A DNA stretch of 64,000 nucleotides, from NCBI RefSeq assembly GCF_011764545.1, contig NZ_AP022870.1:3394001-3458000 (forward strand), written 5' to 3'. This document shows positions 27,746-36,000 of this stretch, in pieces. This stretch comes from Phytohabitans flavus (lineage in GTDB: Bacteria > Actinomycetota > Actinomycetes > Mycobacteriales > Micromonosporaceae). A program made the translations under genes and the position numbers. Below the pieces are notes generated by a model. That model did no database searches and had not been told where the DNA came from. It saw nothing but the letters and a program-made list of their open reading frames with translations. Position 1 is the stretch's first letter. Every line of letters begins with the position of its first letter.

Positions 27746-30133
27746 CTACCGCCGGGACTGTGTGGTCTTGTGGATTGCCTCCTTGGCTTCGACGTACTCG
27801 CCCCAGGCGAGTGACCAGCCGGTCGAGTCCCGCATGTGTGCCGTGATGCCCAGGGCCTGCTCCGCGACCCGCATGGCCTGCTTGGCCGAGCCGGAAAGGC
27901 GCCAGGTTCGGGCGAGCAGGCTGAGGGCAAGCGCTTCCGCCGCGGCGTGTTTGCTGGTCTGGGCGCGTTCGACGCTTTGACCAAGCTGCTGCTTCGCCTC
28001 CTGGAGGCGGCCGGTCGCGATACTGATTTCGCCAAGAATGCGCAGGACATCGCCCTGGCCGAGGTCGTCGCCGCACTTCTGGTACCAGGCGAGGCTGCTC
28101 CGCAGAGGTTCGACCGCCTGGTCGAGGTTGTTCAGCCGTAGGTGCGCCTCGCCCATGGTCCGCTGTGCGTATGCCACGCCGACGGGGGCGTCGATCTCGT
28201 CGCAGATGGTCAGCTGCTTCTGGGCGTAGGCCAGGGCTTGGGTCGGGCGTCCCTGGAGGAGGTGGAAGTTGGCCAGGTTGCCCAGGGCTCGCTGCTCACC
28301 GAATCGGTCACCTACCTCATGGCAGAGCGAGGCCTCGGTCTCCAGCAGCGGCTCGGCGTCGTGCAATTGTCCGCGAAGGTAGAGCGCGCCCACGATGCTG
28401 CTGGTCGCATAGGCCTCGGCGGCACGGTCGCCGAGCTGGCGGGCGACATCGCGGGCCGCGTGGCCGAGGGCGGCGCAGTCGTCGCTGTACCCGCGGTGCT
28501 GGAAAAACCAGAACATGGCCCTGGCCATCGCCATGCCGAGGCGGGCCTGTTCGGGATCGCCGGCAAGTCCTTGCCGGGTCAGCGCGACGAGGTTCGCTCG
28601 CTCCCGTTCGAGCCAGGCCGCCGCGTCGGCCTGGTCCGCGAACGGTCGAGGTGTGACATCGACGTCGGGCAGCGGGTAGTGGGTACGGTGCGGGTAGCAG
28701 CGTTCGACCGCGTCGCGGATGGTGGCAAGGCCGTACCGGAGTACCCGGGTGACCGCGCCGTTGGTCTGGTCGGGTGCCAGGTCCGTGGTGGCCTGCTCGT
28801 GGGCGAACAACCGGACCAGGTCGTGCAGGCGGAAGCGGCCGGGCCCGGCGGGTTCGACCAGGTGCGCGTCCACCAGGTGTTCCAGCGAGCGCTCAGCTGC
28901 CCGTGCGGAGGTGTCGAGCAGCGCCGCGGCGAGGTCGAGGTCGAGCTCGGCCGTCCGTACCAGCCCCACCATGGACAGTGCCCGCGCCGCGGATCGCTCC
29001 GCGGGGTCCGGGCTGTGGCGCAGCGCGGCGTGGCTGACGAGCAGGCTGCCGCGGACAGCCAGGTCGCCTGATGCCAGCTCGGTGAGCCGCTGCCGTTCGT
29101 CCGCGAGGCGGTCGGCGAGGGCGGCGAGGGTCCAGGTCGGTCGCGCCTTGAGGCGTGCCGCGGCGAGATGCAGCCCGAGGGGCAGGTGGTCGCAGAGCTG
29201 GGCGAGGCGGAGGGCGTCACCACGCTCGCCGGCCACCCTGCCCTCTCCCAGAAGGTGGGCGAGCATGTTGACCGAGTCCGTGGGGACGAGGGGACTGATC
29301 CGTACCTGCACCGAGCCCTCCACCACGGCCAGATTCGTACGGCTGGTGATGAGGGTCGTGATCCCCGTGCCGCCAGGGAGCAGGGGGCGTACCTGCGCGA
29401 CGCTGGCCACGTTGTCGAGGACCAGGATCAGTCTTCGATCCGCCAACAGGGTTCGGAGCAGGGTGGCGCACTCGTCGGTGTCGTGCGGCACGTCCCTGGC
29501 GGCGACGCCCAGCGAACGCAGCAGCCGGCCGAGCCCCTCGACCGGTGACAGGGGCGGGACCTGCGGGGTGCTGCCCAGCATGTTGAGGTAGAGCTGCCCA
29601 TCGGGAAACTGGGCCGACGCGACGTTGGCGGCCCGCACCGCGAGTGCTGACTTTCCCACGCCAGGCGCGCCGGTGATGACGATCAGGGGCCCAGGCCTTG
29701 TCGACGCGCCGAAGCCCAGCTCCTTGAGCGCGTCGAGATCGCGGTCGCGGCCGACAAACGTGGAAATGTCCAGCGGCAGCTGTCGCGGCGCACGGGCGGG
29801 CCCAGACGGCGGCGTCGCTGTAGCGGGGACAGGGCGGGTGTTCTCGGTGGCTCGCTCCCAGGCCGCCGCCCAGGCGCCCGCCTGCACCGATCCGACACCG
29901 AGGGCGAGCACCAGCCGATCAAGGACATCGACTGGCATCACGGTTTTGCCGGCGAGGTAGTTCGCGAGGCTACTTTTGGGCACGCCACTCGCGGCGGCCA
30001 GGTCCTGCAACGACAACCGCACCTTGCCGCGCCGGCGGGCCGCGATGATCCGTAGCCGGTTCAACTCTTCCAGCAGATCCTGCTGGGTGAGCAGATCATT
30101 CGGATCACGGGCGGTGATCGCGTTACCGGCCAT
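27746..30133 (-). CDS. XRE-type HTH / NB-ARC / TPR protein (SARP/AfsR-like STAND regulator)
   Basis: A 795-residue protein. Residues about 40-80 form a helix-turn-helix (LSLQDLAAASGVPKSSLANY). The NB-ARC NTPase starts near FVGRDRDLDAL, with Walker A GAPGVGKS (155-162), Walker B LILVLDNVA and ITSRTNLAVV. A winged-helix part (FRLHDLVRLFAHEQA) and at least five TPRs follow (QRALGNLANFHLLQGRPTQA, AQRTMGEAHLRLNNLDQAV). This layout is common in actinomycetes, where such proteins are regulators of specialised metabolism or members of STAND defence systems. ATG 30133 is preferred over 30157 by its clear coding start. Convergent neighbour of the caspase operon. Confidence 0.9.
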   Translation of the reverse strand: MAGNAITARDPNDLLTQQDLLEELNRLRIIAARRRGKVRLSLQDLAAASGVPKSSLANYLAGKTVMPVDVLDRLVLALGVGSVQAGAWAAAWERATENTRPVPATATPPSGPARAPRQLPLDISTFVGRDRDLDALKELGFGASTRPGPLIVITGAPGVGKSALAVRAANVASAQFPDGQLYLNMLGSTPQVPPLSPVEGLGRLLRSLGVAARDVPHDTDECATLLRTLLADRRLILVLDNVASVAQVRPLLPGGTGITTLITSRTNLAVVEGSVQVRISPLVPTDSVNMLAHLLGEGRVAGERGDALRLAQLCDHLPLGLHLAAARLKARPTWTLAALADRLADERQRLTELASGDLAVRGSLLVSHAALRHSPDPAERSAARALSMVGLVRTAELDLDLAAALLDTSARAAERSLEHLVDAHLVEPAGPGRFRLHDLVRLFAHEQATTDLAPDQTNGAVTRVLRYGLATIRDAVERCYPHRTHYPLPDVDVTPRPFADQADAAAWLERERANLVALTRQGLAGDPEQARLGMAMARAMFWFFQHRGYSDDCAALGHAARDVARQLGDRAAEAYATSSIVGALYLRGQLHDAEPLLETEASLCHEVGDRFGEQRALGNLANFHLLQGRPTQALAYAQKQLTICDEIDAPVGVAYAQRTMGEAHLRLNNLDQAVEPLRSSLAWYQKCGDDLGQGDVLRILGEISIATGRLQEAKQQLGQSVERAQTSKHAAAEALALSLLARTWRLSGSAKQAMRVAEQALGITAHMRDSTGWSLAWGEYVEAKEAIHKTTQSRR

Positions 30134-30285
30134 AACGAACACACTCTCACACGTCATCCAGAGTCGTCTGTGGACATCCAGGACTGCCAGTTCGGACCAA
30201 CGATCACGTCACCATCGAGTCGGCCAACAAAGACTCGCGCGAGCGGCGGTCCATCGGCCCGCCGCCCTCCCCGAATGGAGACCGG

Positions 30286-30810
30286 ATGAAGCGCACACTC
30301 TCTCGGCTGTTCGCCGCGGCCATGATCGCGGCCACCATCGTCGGTATCGCTGCCGTCCCTGCCCAGGCGGCGGAGAGCAGGGGCATCATCTTCTCTACGA
30401 TCAACGGCAACAGGCGATGCGTCGACGTGCCGGCGTCGTCCACGGTGGTCGGCAAGAAGATCCAGACCTGGTCGTGTCACAACCCCAGGCGGACCAACCA
30501 GATCTTCGAGACAGATGCACCCCTGTACAACGAGATCACCTACGTGGAGAACGTGAACAGCGGCCTCTGCCTCGCTGGCTGGGCCAACGGGTCCCAGGTC
30601 ACCCAGGAGCTGTGCAGCCACCCAAACACTTCTTGGGTTGTGCGGGGTTCGCCTGAGCTTAACGCCGGCGAGTTCTTCCTGCAGCTGTATGGCACCGACC
30701 GTTGTCTAGCGTTTCCCAGCGCCGGGACCGCGAACGGCACCCCGCTGATCACCTGGACCTGTAGGTACAGCAGGACCAACCCCGAGCAGATATGGAAAGT
30801 GACTCCCTGA
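30286..30810 (+). CDS. Secreted ricin-type beta-trefoil lectin
   Basis: A 174-residue exported protein. Signal peptide ends near AAVPAQAAES. The rest is a single beta-trefoil with cysteine pairs and degenerate QxW-like motifs (CVDVPAS, NQIFET, SGLCLAGWANG, CLAFPSAG, EQIWKVTP). GGAG precedes ATG 30286. No catalytic domain is attached, so it probably binds a glycan. A second lectin of the same style lies at 37802. Confidence 0.85.
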   Translation: MKRTLSRLFAAAMIAATIVGIAAVPAQAAESRGIIFSTINGNRRCVDVPASSTVVGKKIQTWSCHNPRRTNQIFETDAPLYNEITYVENVNSGLCLAGWANGSQVTQELCSHPNTSWVVRGSPELNAGEFFLQLYGTDRCLAFPSAGTANGTPLITWTCRYSRTNPEQIWKVTP

Positions 30811-30822
30811 GGCGACCCTAAC

Positions 30823-30857
30823 GCGCACCCGCGAGGCAGAGCGCCGCGCGGGTGCGC
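30823..30857. terminator. Bidirectional hairpin terminator
   Basis: GCGCACCCGCG (30823-30833) pairs perfectly with CGCGGGTGCGC (30847-30857), a 13-base loop between them. It sits between the convergent lectin and LuxR genes and overlaps the LuxR stop by one base, so it can serve both transcripts. Confidence 0.75.
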
Positions 30858-33685
30858 TACTCGTCCGGGAAGTCGCTGGTAAAGCGGCCCGCCATCGCGG
30901 TGCGCGACCGGACGCCCAGCTTGGCGAAGACGCGGGAGAGGTGCGACTCGACGGTACGGCGGCTGAGAAAGAGCCGGGACGCGATCTCCTGGTTCGTCAG
31001 GCCAGCCCGTACCAGCTCGGCGATCTCGCGTTCGCGGGCTGAGAGGGCGGCGGCACCGGTGGCCGGCGTGCCCGCGTCGCGCTTGACGCGGCCTGGCGCC
31101 GCGGCCCGGTCCCGGTCGAGGACCGCCCGCAGCCACGTCGCCCCGCACGCCTCGTAGGCCTCCTCCGCCTGTCCGAACGCGACGCGGGCGTGTGCGGCCC
31201 GGCCACCGCGCGCGTACGCGAGGCCGGCGAGGTGGCGGGCGAGCGCCTCCTCGACCGGTGTCCGGGCGGCGGCGAGGTGCGTCGCGGCGGTCTCGGCGCG
31301 CGCGGCGGCCTCGTCGAATCGCCGCGCACGAGCGGCCACGTACGCCCGCGCGTAGCCGGCCCAGCCCGTCTCGTAGACGAGGTCGGCGGCCCCGGCCAGC
31401 GCTCCGGCTCGGCGGGCGTACCGCTCGGCGGCGTCGAGGTCGCCGGACCTGGCCAGCGCGACGGCGCGCAGCACGTCCCGCGGCACCGCGGTGGGCGGCC
31501 CGGCCGGCCAGGCCGCCTCCGGTCCGGAGACGATCCCCAGGCAGGTTTCGGGTTCCCCGGCGGCCATGCGGGCGACCGCGAGCGAGACCTGAGCCACCCG
31601 CCACCACATCCGCGAGCGCGGTCGTTCGGTCGCGGCCAGCCGGTCGGCGACGGTGATCGCGCTGGCCGGTCCGGTGGTCCAGAGCAGCGGGCGCAGCGAC
31701 ACCGCCTCGGCCATGGCGAGCATCTCCACGCTGCCCATCCGGCGGGCCGCGGCCACGGCTTCCTCGGCGAGCTCGACGGCCGCCGCCAGCCGCCCGAGTC
31801 GGGTCTCCAGGGCGGCGCGTACGACCAGCAGGTACGGCACCGCGCTGCTCCGGCCGCTCTCCACCACGTCGGCCGCCCGGTCCAGCTGACGGGCGGCCGC
31901 CACGACGTCCCCGAGTTGAAGGTGGACCCACGCCAGCGGGCCGATCAGCTCGACGTGCGGGCGCAGGGCCGCGTTCGTGGTGGCGTCCACAAGCTCGGTC
32001 GCCGCGGCGGCGTGGCCGCGGGCGGCGGCGACGTCCCCGCCGTAGAGAGCGCCGAAGGCACGCAACGCCCGCGCCGCGGCGGCGAGCGCTGGACGGTCCG
32101 CGTCGAGCAGGGTGAGCGCCCGCTCGGCGTGACGCGCGGTGGCGTGGCCGTCCTCGCGGAGGGCGCCGATCGCGGCTAGCTCCACGTGCAGCTTCGCCTC
32201 GGCGTACGGGGGCAGCTCCGCGTGCAGCTGGGCGGTGAGCAGGGCGGCCGCGTCGTCGATGTGGCCGAGCAGGCGGGCGACGACCGCGCGGAACGCCGCC
32301 GCCTCGGTGCGCACCGGCTCGCCGGCCCGGGCCAGCTCGCGCAGCACCTCCTGGCTGCGCTCCAGGTCGCCGCCGAGGCCCAGGGCGCGGGCGTACTGGA
32401 GCAGCACGGTCGGACGCCGGCCGCCGAGGGGGTGACCGTCGGGCAGCAGGCGCAGCGCGGCACCGAGCCAGCGGGCGGCCTGTGCCGGCGCGCCGTACGT
32501 GAACGCCAGTCCCGCCTCGATCAGGATCTCCGCGGACGCCTCGTCGCCGGGCTGGGCGGAGCGCTCGGCATGGTGCGCCACCACCTGCCGCGGACCGTGA
32601 TTCGCGCGCAGATGGACCGCGGCGCGGGCGTGTGCGGTGACCCGCCACGCCGGACCGGCCAGCTCGTGGGCGGCGGCGCGCACCAGCGGATGCCGAAACC
32701 GCAGCTGCGCCGCGTCCACGTCCATCAGCCCTCGCCGGTGTAGCTCGTCGGCGCCCTCGATGACCTCGTCGACCGGCAGCTCCGCCACGTACGCGACGAG
32801 GTCCAAGGGCGCGTGGTCACCGGCGACGGCCGCCGCGTACGCGACGCGCCGCACCCGCTCGTCGAGGTCCGCGATGTCGGTGACGAGACCGGTGAGGACC
32901 TGGCTCTCCGACGTGTCGAGATCGTGGTTGTCCACCAGCGCGGCGAGCGTGTCGCCGCGGAGTCGGGACAGGACCTGGAGGTAGAGCGGGTTGCCGCCGC
33001 TGGCCCGCAGGATCAGCGCGCGCCGGTGCCGGGGCAGCTCCGGCAGCAGCGCGTCGACGTCGTCCGGCCCGAGGTGGGAAAGGCTGATGTGGGTGGCGGC
33101 CGGGCCGGCGTGCGCGATCGCCTTGACCACGCCGGACGGTGGCTGCCCGGTACGGAAGGCGACCGCGACAAGCGCCGGTCGCCGTGGCGGCTTACGTATC
33201 AGGTACTCGGTCAGCTCCAGCGACGGCTCGTCGGCCCAGTGCAGGTCGTCCAGCAGCAGCGCGACACCGGGTGTGTGGGCGGCGTCGAGGAGCCCGCGCA
33301 CGCGCGAGTAGATCCGCGCCCGGTCGACCGAGGAGCCCGGCCCTGCGTACAGCCCGTGGCCGTCGAGGGCGCGCCGCACGGCGGCGGCCTCTTCGGTCGC
33401 GCCGTCGTGGAGCAGTGGCCGCAGGGCCTCCGCGTACGTCGCGAACGGCACGTCCTGCTCGAACTCGGTGGCCTGGCCGGCGCAGACCAGCAGCCCGGCC
33501 GCCGCCGCCCGCCGCTCAAGCTCCCGCATCATGCTGGTCTTGCCGATCCCCGGCTCGCCGTGCAGCACGACTGCCGCCAACCGGCCGCCAGCCGCGGTCG
33601 CCACGGCCGCGTCGAGCGCCTCCAGCTGGGTAGCGCGACCGACCAGGGTCACCGGCGCACCAGCGCTCGGCGGGCCTGCGGCCAC
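30857..33685 (-). CDS. LAL-type LuxR regulator (AAA ATPase + TPR + HTH)
   Basis: A 942-residue regulator of the large ATP-binding LuxR class. N-terminal ATPase: VGRATQLEALDAAVA, Walker A HGEPGIGKTSMMREL, Walker B ALLLDDLHWADEPS. A long helical TPR-like middle of about 600 residues follows. The C-terminal LuxR HTH reads LSAREREIAELVRAGLTNQE and IASRLFLSRRTVESHLSRVF. GTG 33685. LAL proteins in actinomycetes often switch on biosynthetic or catabolic clusters; the target here is not evident. Confidence 0.93.
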   Translation of the reverse strand: MAAGPPSAGAPVTLVGRATQLEALDAAVATAAGGRLAAVVLHGEPGIGKTSMMRELERRAAAAGLLVCAGQATEFEQDVPFATYAEALRPLLHDGATEEAAAVRRALDGHGLYAGPGSSVDRARIYSRVRGLLDAAHTPGVALLLDDLHWADEPSLELTEYLIRKPPRRPALVAVAFRTGQPPSGVVKAIAHAGPAATHISLSHLGPDDVDALLPELPRHRRALILRASGGNPLYLQVLSRLRGDTLAALVDNHDLDTSESQVLTGLVTDIADLDERVRRVAYAAAVAGDHAPLDLVAYVAELPVDEVIEGADELHRRGLMDVDAAQLRFRHPLVRAAAHELAGPAWRVTAHARAAVHLRANHGPRQVVAHHAERSAQPGDEASAEILIEAGLAFTYGAPAQAARWLGAALRLLPDGHPLGGRRPTVLLQYARALGLGGDLERSQEVLRELARAGEPVRTEAAAFRAVVARLLGHIDDAAALLTAQLHAELPPYAEAKLHVELAAIGALREDGHATARHAERALTLLDADRPALAAAARALRAFGALYGGDVAAARGHAAAATELVDATTNAALRPHVELIGPLAWVHLQLGDVVAAARQLDRAADVVESGRSSAVPYLLVVRAALETRLGRLAAAVELAEEAVAAARRMGSVEMLAMAEAVSLRPLLWTTGPASAITVADRLAATERPRSRMWWRVAQVSLAVARMAAGEPETCLGIVSGPEAAWPAGPPTAVPRDVLRAVALARSGDLDAAERYARRAGALAGAADLVYETGWAGYARAYVAARARRFDEAAARAETAATHLAAARTPVEEALARHLAGLAYARGGRAAHARVAFGQAEEAYEACGATWLRAVLDRDRAAAPGRVKRDAGTPATGAAALSAREREIAELVRAGLTNQEIASRLFLSRRTVESHLSRVFAKLGVRSRTAMAGRFTSDFPDE

Positions 33686-33987
33686 AGCGCCTCCCCACGG
33701 GCTTGCTGCCTCGGACCGTTTCGCTGCCCCGGACCGTTTCGCTGCCTCGGGCCTAAGGATAGGGCCCGATCGTTGCGTAGTTTCACGGATACCTTCCGCG
33801 CGCGCGAGGCAGCACGCTGGCGCAGGCGGACCGGACCCGGTCGCCCTGGGTGTCGGCAGGAGGCACGGGATGAGCCCTCGTCGCTCGGGTGGGTTGCGCG
33901 ATTGCGCACCACCGAATCACGGAACGGTAACGGCACCGAGCGACGGCGCGGCGCGGTGCTTCCCTGAGCGTCGTGATGAGGGTACGG
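33686..33987. other. Divergent intergenic region, with an 18-bp tandem repeat
   Basis: About 300 bp between the divergent LAL and TrmB/LuxR genes. Apart from the tandem repeat at 33705-33750 I see no gene. Promoters for both directions are expected here. Confidence 0.5.
33705..33750. repeat. 18-bp tandem repeat, 2.6 copies
   Basis: GCTGCCTCGGACCGTTTC (33705-33722), then GCTGCCCCGGACCGTTTC (33723-33740), then GCTGCCTCGG (33741-33750). It lies 20 bp upstream of the LAL gene start, so iterated binding sites for a regulator (perhaps the LAL protein) are possible. Confidence 0.75.
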
Positions 33988-35032
33988 ATGCGGCACGTTG
34001 ACCGGGTCCCGCTCGGTCCGCCAGCGCCCTCGCTCGCCGTCTGGGGCCTGTCCGCGGACGCGGATCTCATGTACCGCTGCATGCTCATGTTCGGGTCACA
34101 GACAGCCGGGCAGCTTGAGCGTAGCCTCGGCCTGTCCCGGCAACGGGTCGCCCGCGGCCTGGACGAGCTGCTCTCGGCGGGCGCGGTCGACCACCGCCAC
34201 GGCGGCGGCCGGCGCGCGACGCACTGGAGGTCGGGGGCCGGAAAGTGTGTTGCCGGCGCTACGCGAGCGGCAGCACTCGGTCGTCCGGCGCAGCGACCAG
34301 ACGGGACCGGTCCACCGCGTGCTGCCACACCCGGTGCGGCTCGACGACGGCATACGCCACCTGCCCAGCCGGGAGCTGACCCGGACCCGGCTCGCCGCGC
34401 TGGTCGGCGCCGTGCGGCACGAGCACCTGGCGATGCAGCCGGAGCGGGCGTACGAGGCCGCGTCGGCCCGGTCCGCCGTGCCGATGGACCGGACTCTGCT
34501 GGGCCGCGGCGTACGCATGCGGGTGCTCGGCGCACTGCCGGCGGACGCCGAGGACCCGCTGCTCGCGCACGGCCGGCAGGCCGACGAGCCGCGCCCGGAG
34601 TACCGGCAGACAGCCGAGACACCGACGAAGCTCATCGTGATGGACCGCCGTACGGCGTTCCTGCCGGTCAGTCCGGACAACCTGGACCACGGCTATCTGG
34701 AGATCACCCACGAGGCGGTCATCGCCGCGCTTATCGCCCTTTTCGAACGGCGATGGGAAGCCGCCCTGATTCGGCAGGAGCTGCCCGTGCCGCGAACATC
34801 GCTCACCGAACGAGAACGAGACCTGATGCGCCTGCTGGCGCTGGGGCATACCGACGCGAGCGCGGCCCAGGCGATGCGGCTCAGCCAGCGCACCGTGTCC
34901 AACACGCTCCGGCACCTGATGGACCGGCTGGGCGTGGACAACCGATTCCAGCTCGGGCTCGCCATCGGCGCGCAGGGCCTGATCGATCCGCCGGGTGTGG
35001 GCCCGGCGACAGCAGTTGAGGAGACCCGATGA
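33988..35032 (+). CDS. TrmB-like / LuxR-type transcriptional regulator
   Basis: About 348 residues after frame repair. The N-terminal winged helix reads AGQLERSLGLSRQRVARGLD with LLSAGAVDHR (TrmB-like). The C-terminal LuxR HTH is LTERERDLMRLLALGHTDAS with MRLSQRTVSNTLRHLMDRLG. The frame breaks in GGGGG 34233-34237; restoring two Gs (or removing one extra base nearby) joins HWRS to PESVLPALRERQ. ATG 33988 follows GAGGG. Its stop overlaps the next ATG (ATGA, 35029), so the regulator and the small secreted peptide are translationally coupled. The middle region is a likely PLD-like or ligand-sensing domain but is not recognisable in detail. Confidence 0.75.
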
Positions 35033-35204
35033 ACCGACTCTCACGGATACCCGTCCTGGTAGCGCTCGTGGCGGCGCTGGCGCTCGCCGCGCCGCCCGCG
35101 ATGGCCGGTGCCGACCCGGTGCCCCAGTCGGAGCCGATCGGCACCGGCACGGGCACCGGCACCATGCCCCGGCGCTCGACCCCTTCTGCGGTACCTGCGT
35201 GTAG
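35029..35204 (+). CDS. Tiny secreted peptide, coupled to the TrmB/LuxR regulator
   Basis: ATG 35029 follows GAGGAGACC and overlaps the regulator stop. A signal peptide (VLVALVAALALAAPPAMAGA) is followed by a GT-rich linker. As sequenced, the frame runs into the adjacent repeat; restoring one C at CCCC 35167-35170 gives 58 residues ending DPFCGTCV and a TAG exactly at the repeat edge. The repaired version is preferred because it follows the same C-run pattern as the other frameshifts. The C-terminal CxxC tail could carry a disulfide or be a processed signal. A regulator-linked exported peptide is suggestive of signalling, but this is inference. Confidence 0.6.
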
Positions 35205-35346
35205 AGCGCTTTGGGAGTTGGGGTGGCCTTGGCGTCATGTCGGGTATAAAGATCCAAAACCAAACAAAGAATTGAGCTACCGCGACGTCCGTCGTGGTCC
35301 GGACCGTCGCTCCCGCGGCCTCACCCTCCGCGGTTGGCCAAGCTCA
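35205..35346 (+). repeat. Dispersed repeat module A, copy 4
   Basis: Starts directly after the TAG of the peptide gene (AGCGCTTTGGGAGTTGGGG), then TATAAAGATCCAAAACCAA, then the stem part GAGCTACCGCG (35274-35284), GGTCCGGACC palindrome and the closing arms CGCGGT-TGGCC-AAGCTC. Same orientation relative to the upstream gene as in copies 2 and 3. Confidence 0.85.
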
Positions 35347-35459
35347 CTCGCTTTGCCTTGATCGACGTTACGACGGGCCGCCGTCTGGCAGATCATGGTA
35401 TGGAAGTGCCCCTCCGGGGGCGGTTCCACACCACGATCTCTCACGCACCAACCCGACCG

Positions 35460-35585
35460 CGCAGGTTGGGGAACTCGGCGAGCGCCAGCGAGCCGCCGAC
35501 CTGCGCGGTGCCCGCGGGAGCATACGGTCAGCGGCTGACGCGGACCGGGGAAAATATCCCATCCCAAAGAAATCGAATGCTACAC
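35460..35585 (+). repeat. Dispersed repeat module B, copy 2
   Basis: Repeats the sequence of 15062-15175: CGAGCGCCAGCGAGCCGCC, the palindromic GTGCCCGCGGGAGCATACGG, CTGACGCGGACCGGGG, and AAGAAATCGAATG at the end. A spacer of about 115 bp separates it from module A, longer than the 55 bp in the other composite copy. Confidence 0.8.
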
Positions 35586-36000
35586 CGACCCTGGCGGTAC
35601 CACATCAACTGTCCGATCAGGACGGACGAGCCCAGCACGGATCGCCGTATCCGTTGCCGGGCTTGTGCTTTGGGCACACCTCGTGCGCAATCGCGCAGCC
35701 GCGGGTATCGGGTTCGGGCGGAGCATTGGGCCGGCACCAACGAATACACCATCGACGGCAGTCCACCGATCCCCGGTGCCATCGACCGGTCGATCGTCGT
35801 GGAGATCGTCATGCGCGACACGGTCTGGCAGGTGGCGCGCGAACCCTGGACGCACTGGTACGCGCCGGCGTGCCGCGCCCCTGACCGGAAACCTCTCGGC
35901 GGCCGGCCACGCGCAGCGCGGCGGGCCGTTTGGCGACCCGTTCTAGGCTGGATTCCGGGTTAGCACGGCGTGAATCTTCGCCGCGATACGGGGGCTGTTC
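35586..36000. other. Intergenic region without a supported gene
   Basis: About 415 bp between the repeat and the TPR gene. Plus-strand frames such as one with GTNEYTIDGSPPIPGAIDRS could be the decayed end of a protein gene, but no start, conserved domain or codon pattern supports one. It must contain the TPR-gene promoter. Confidence 0.4.

Noticed and set aside
35586..36000. Gene fragment with GTNEYTIDGSPPIPG
   Set aside because: No start, no partner domain, no codon support; kept only as an intergenic note.
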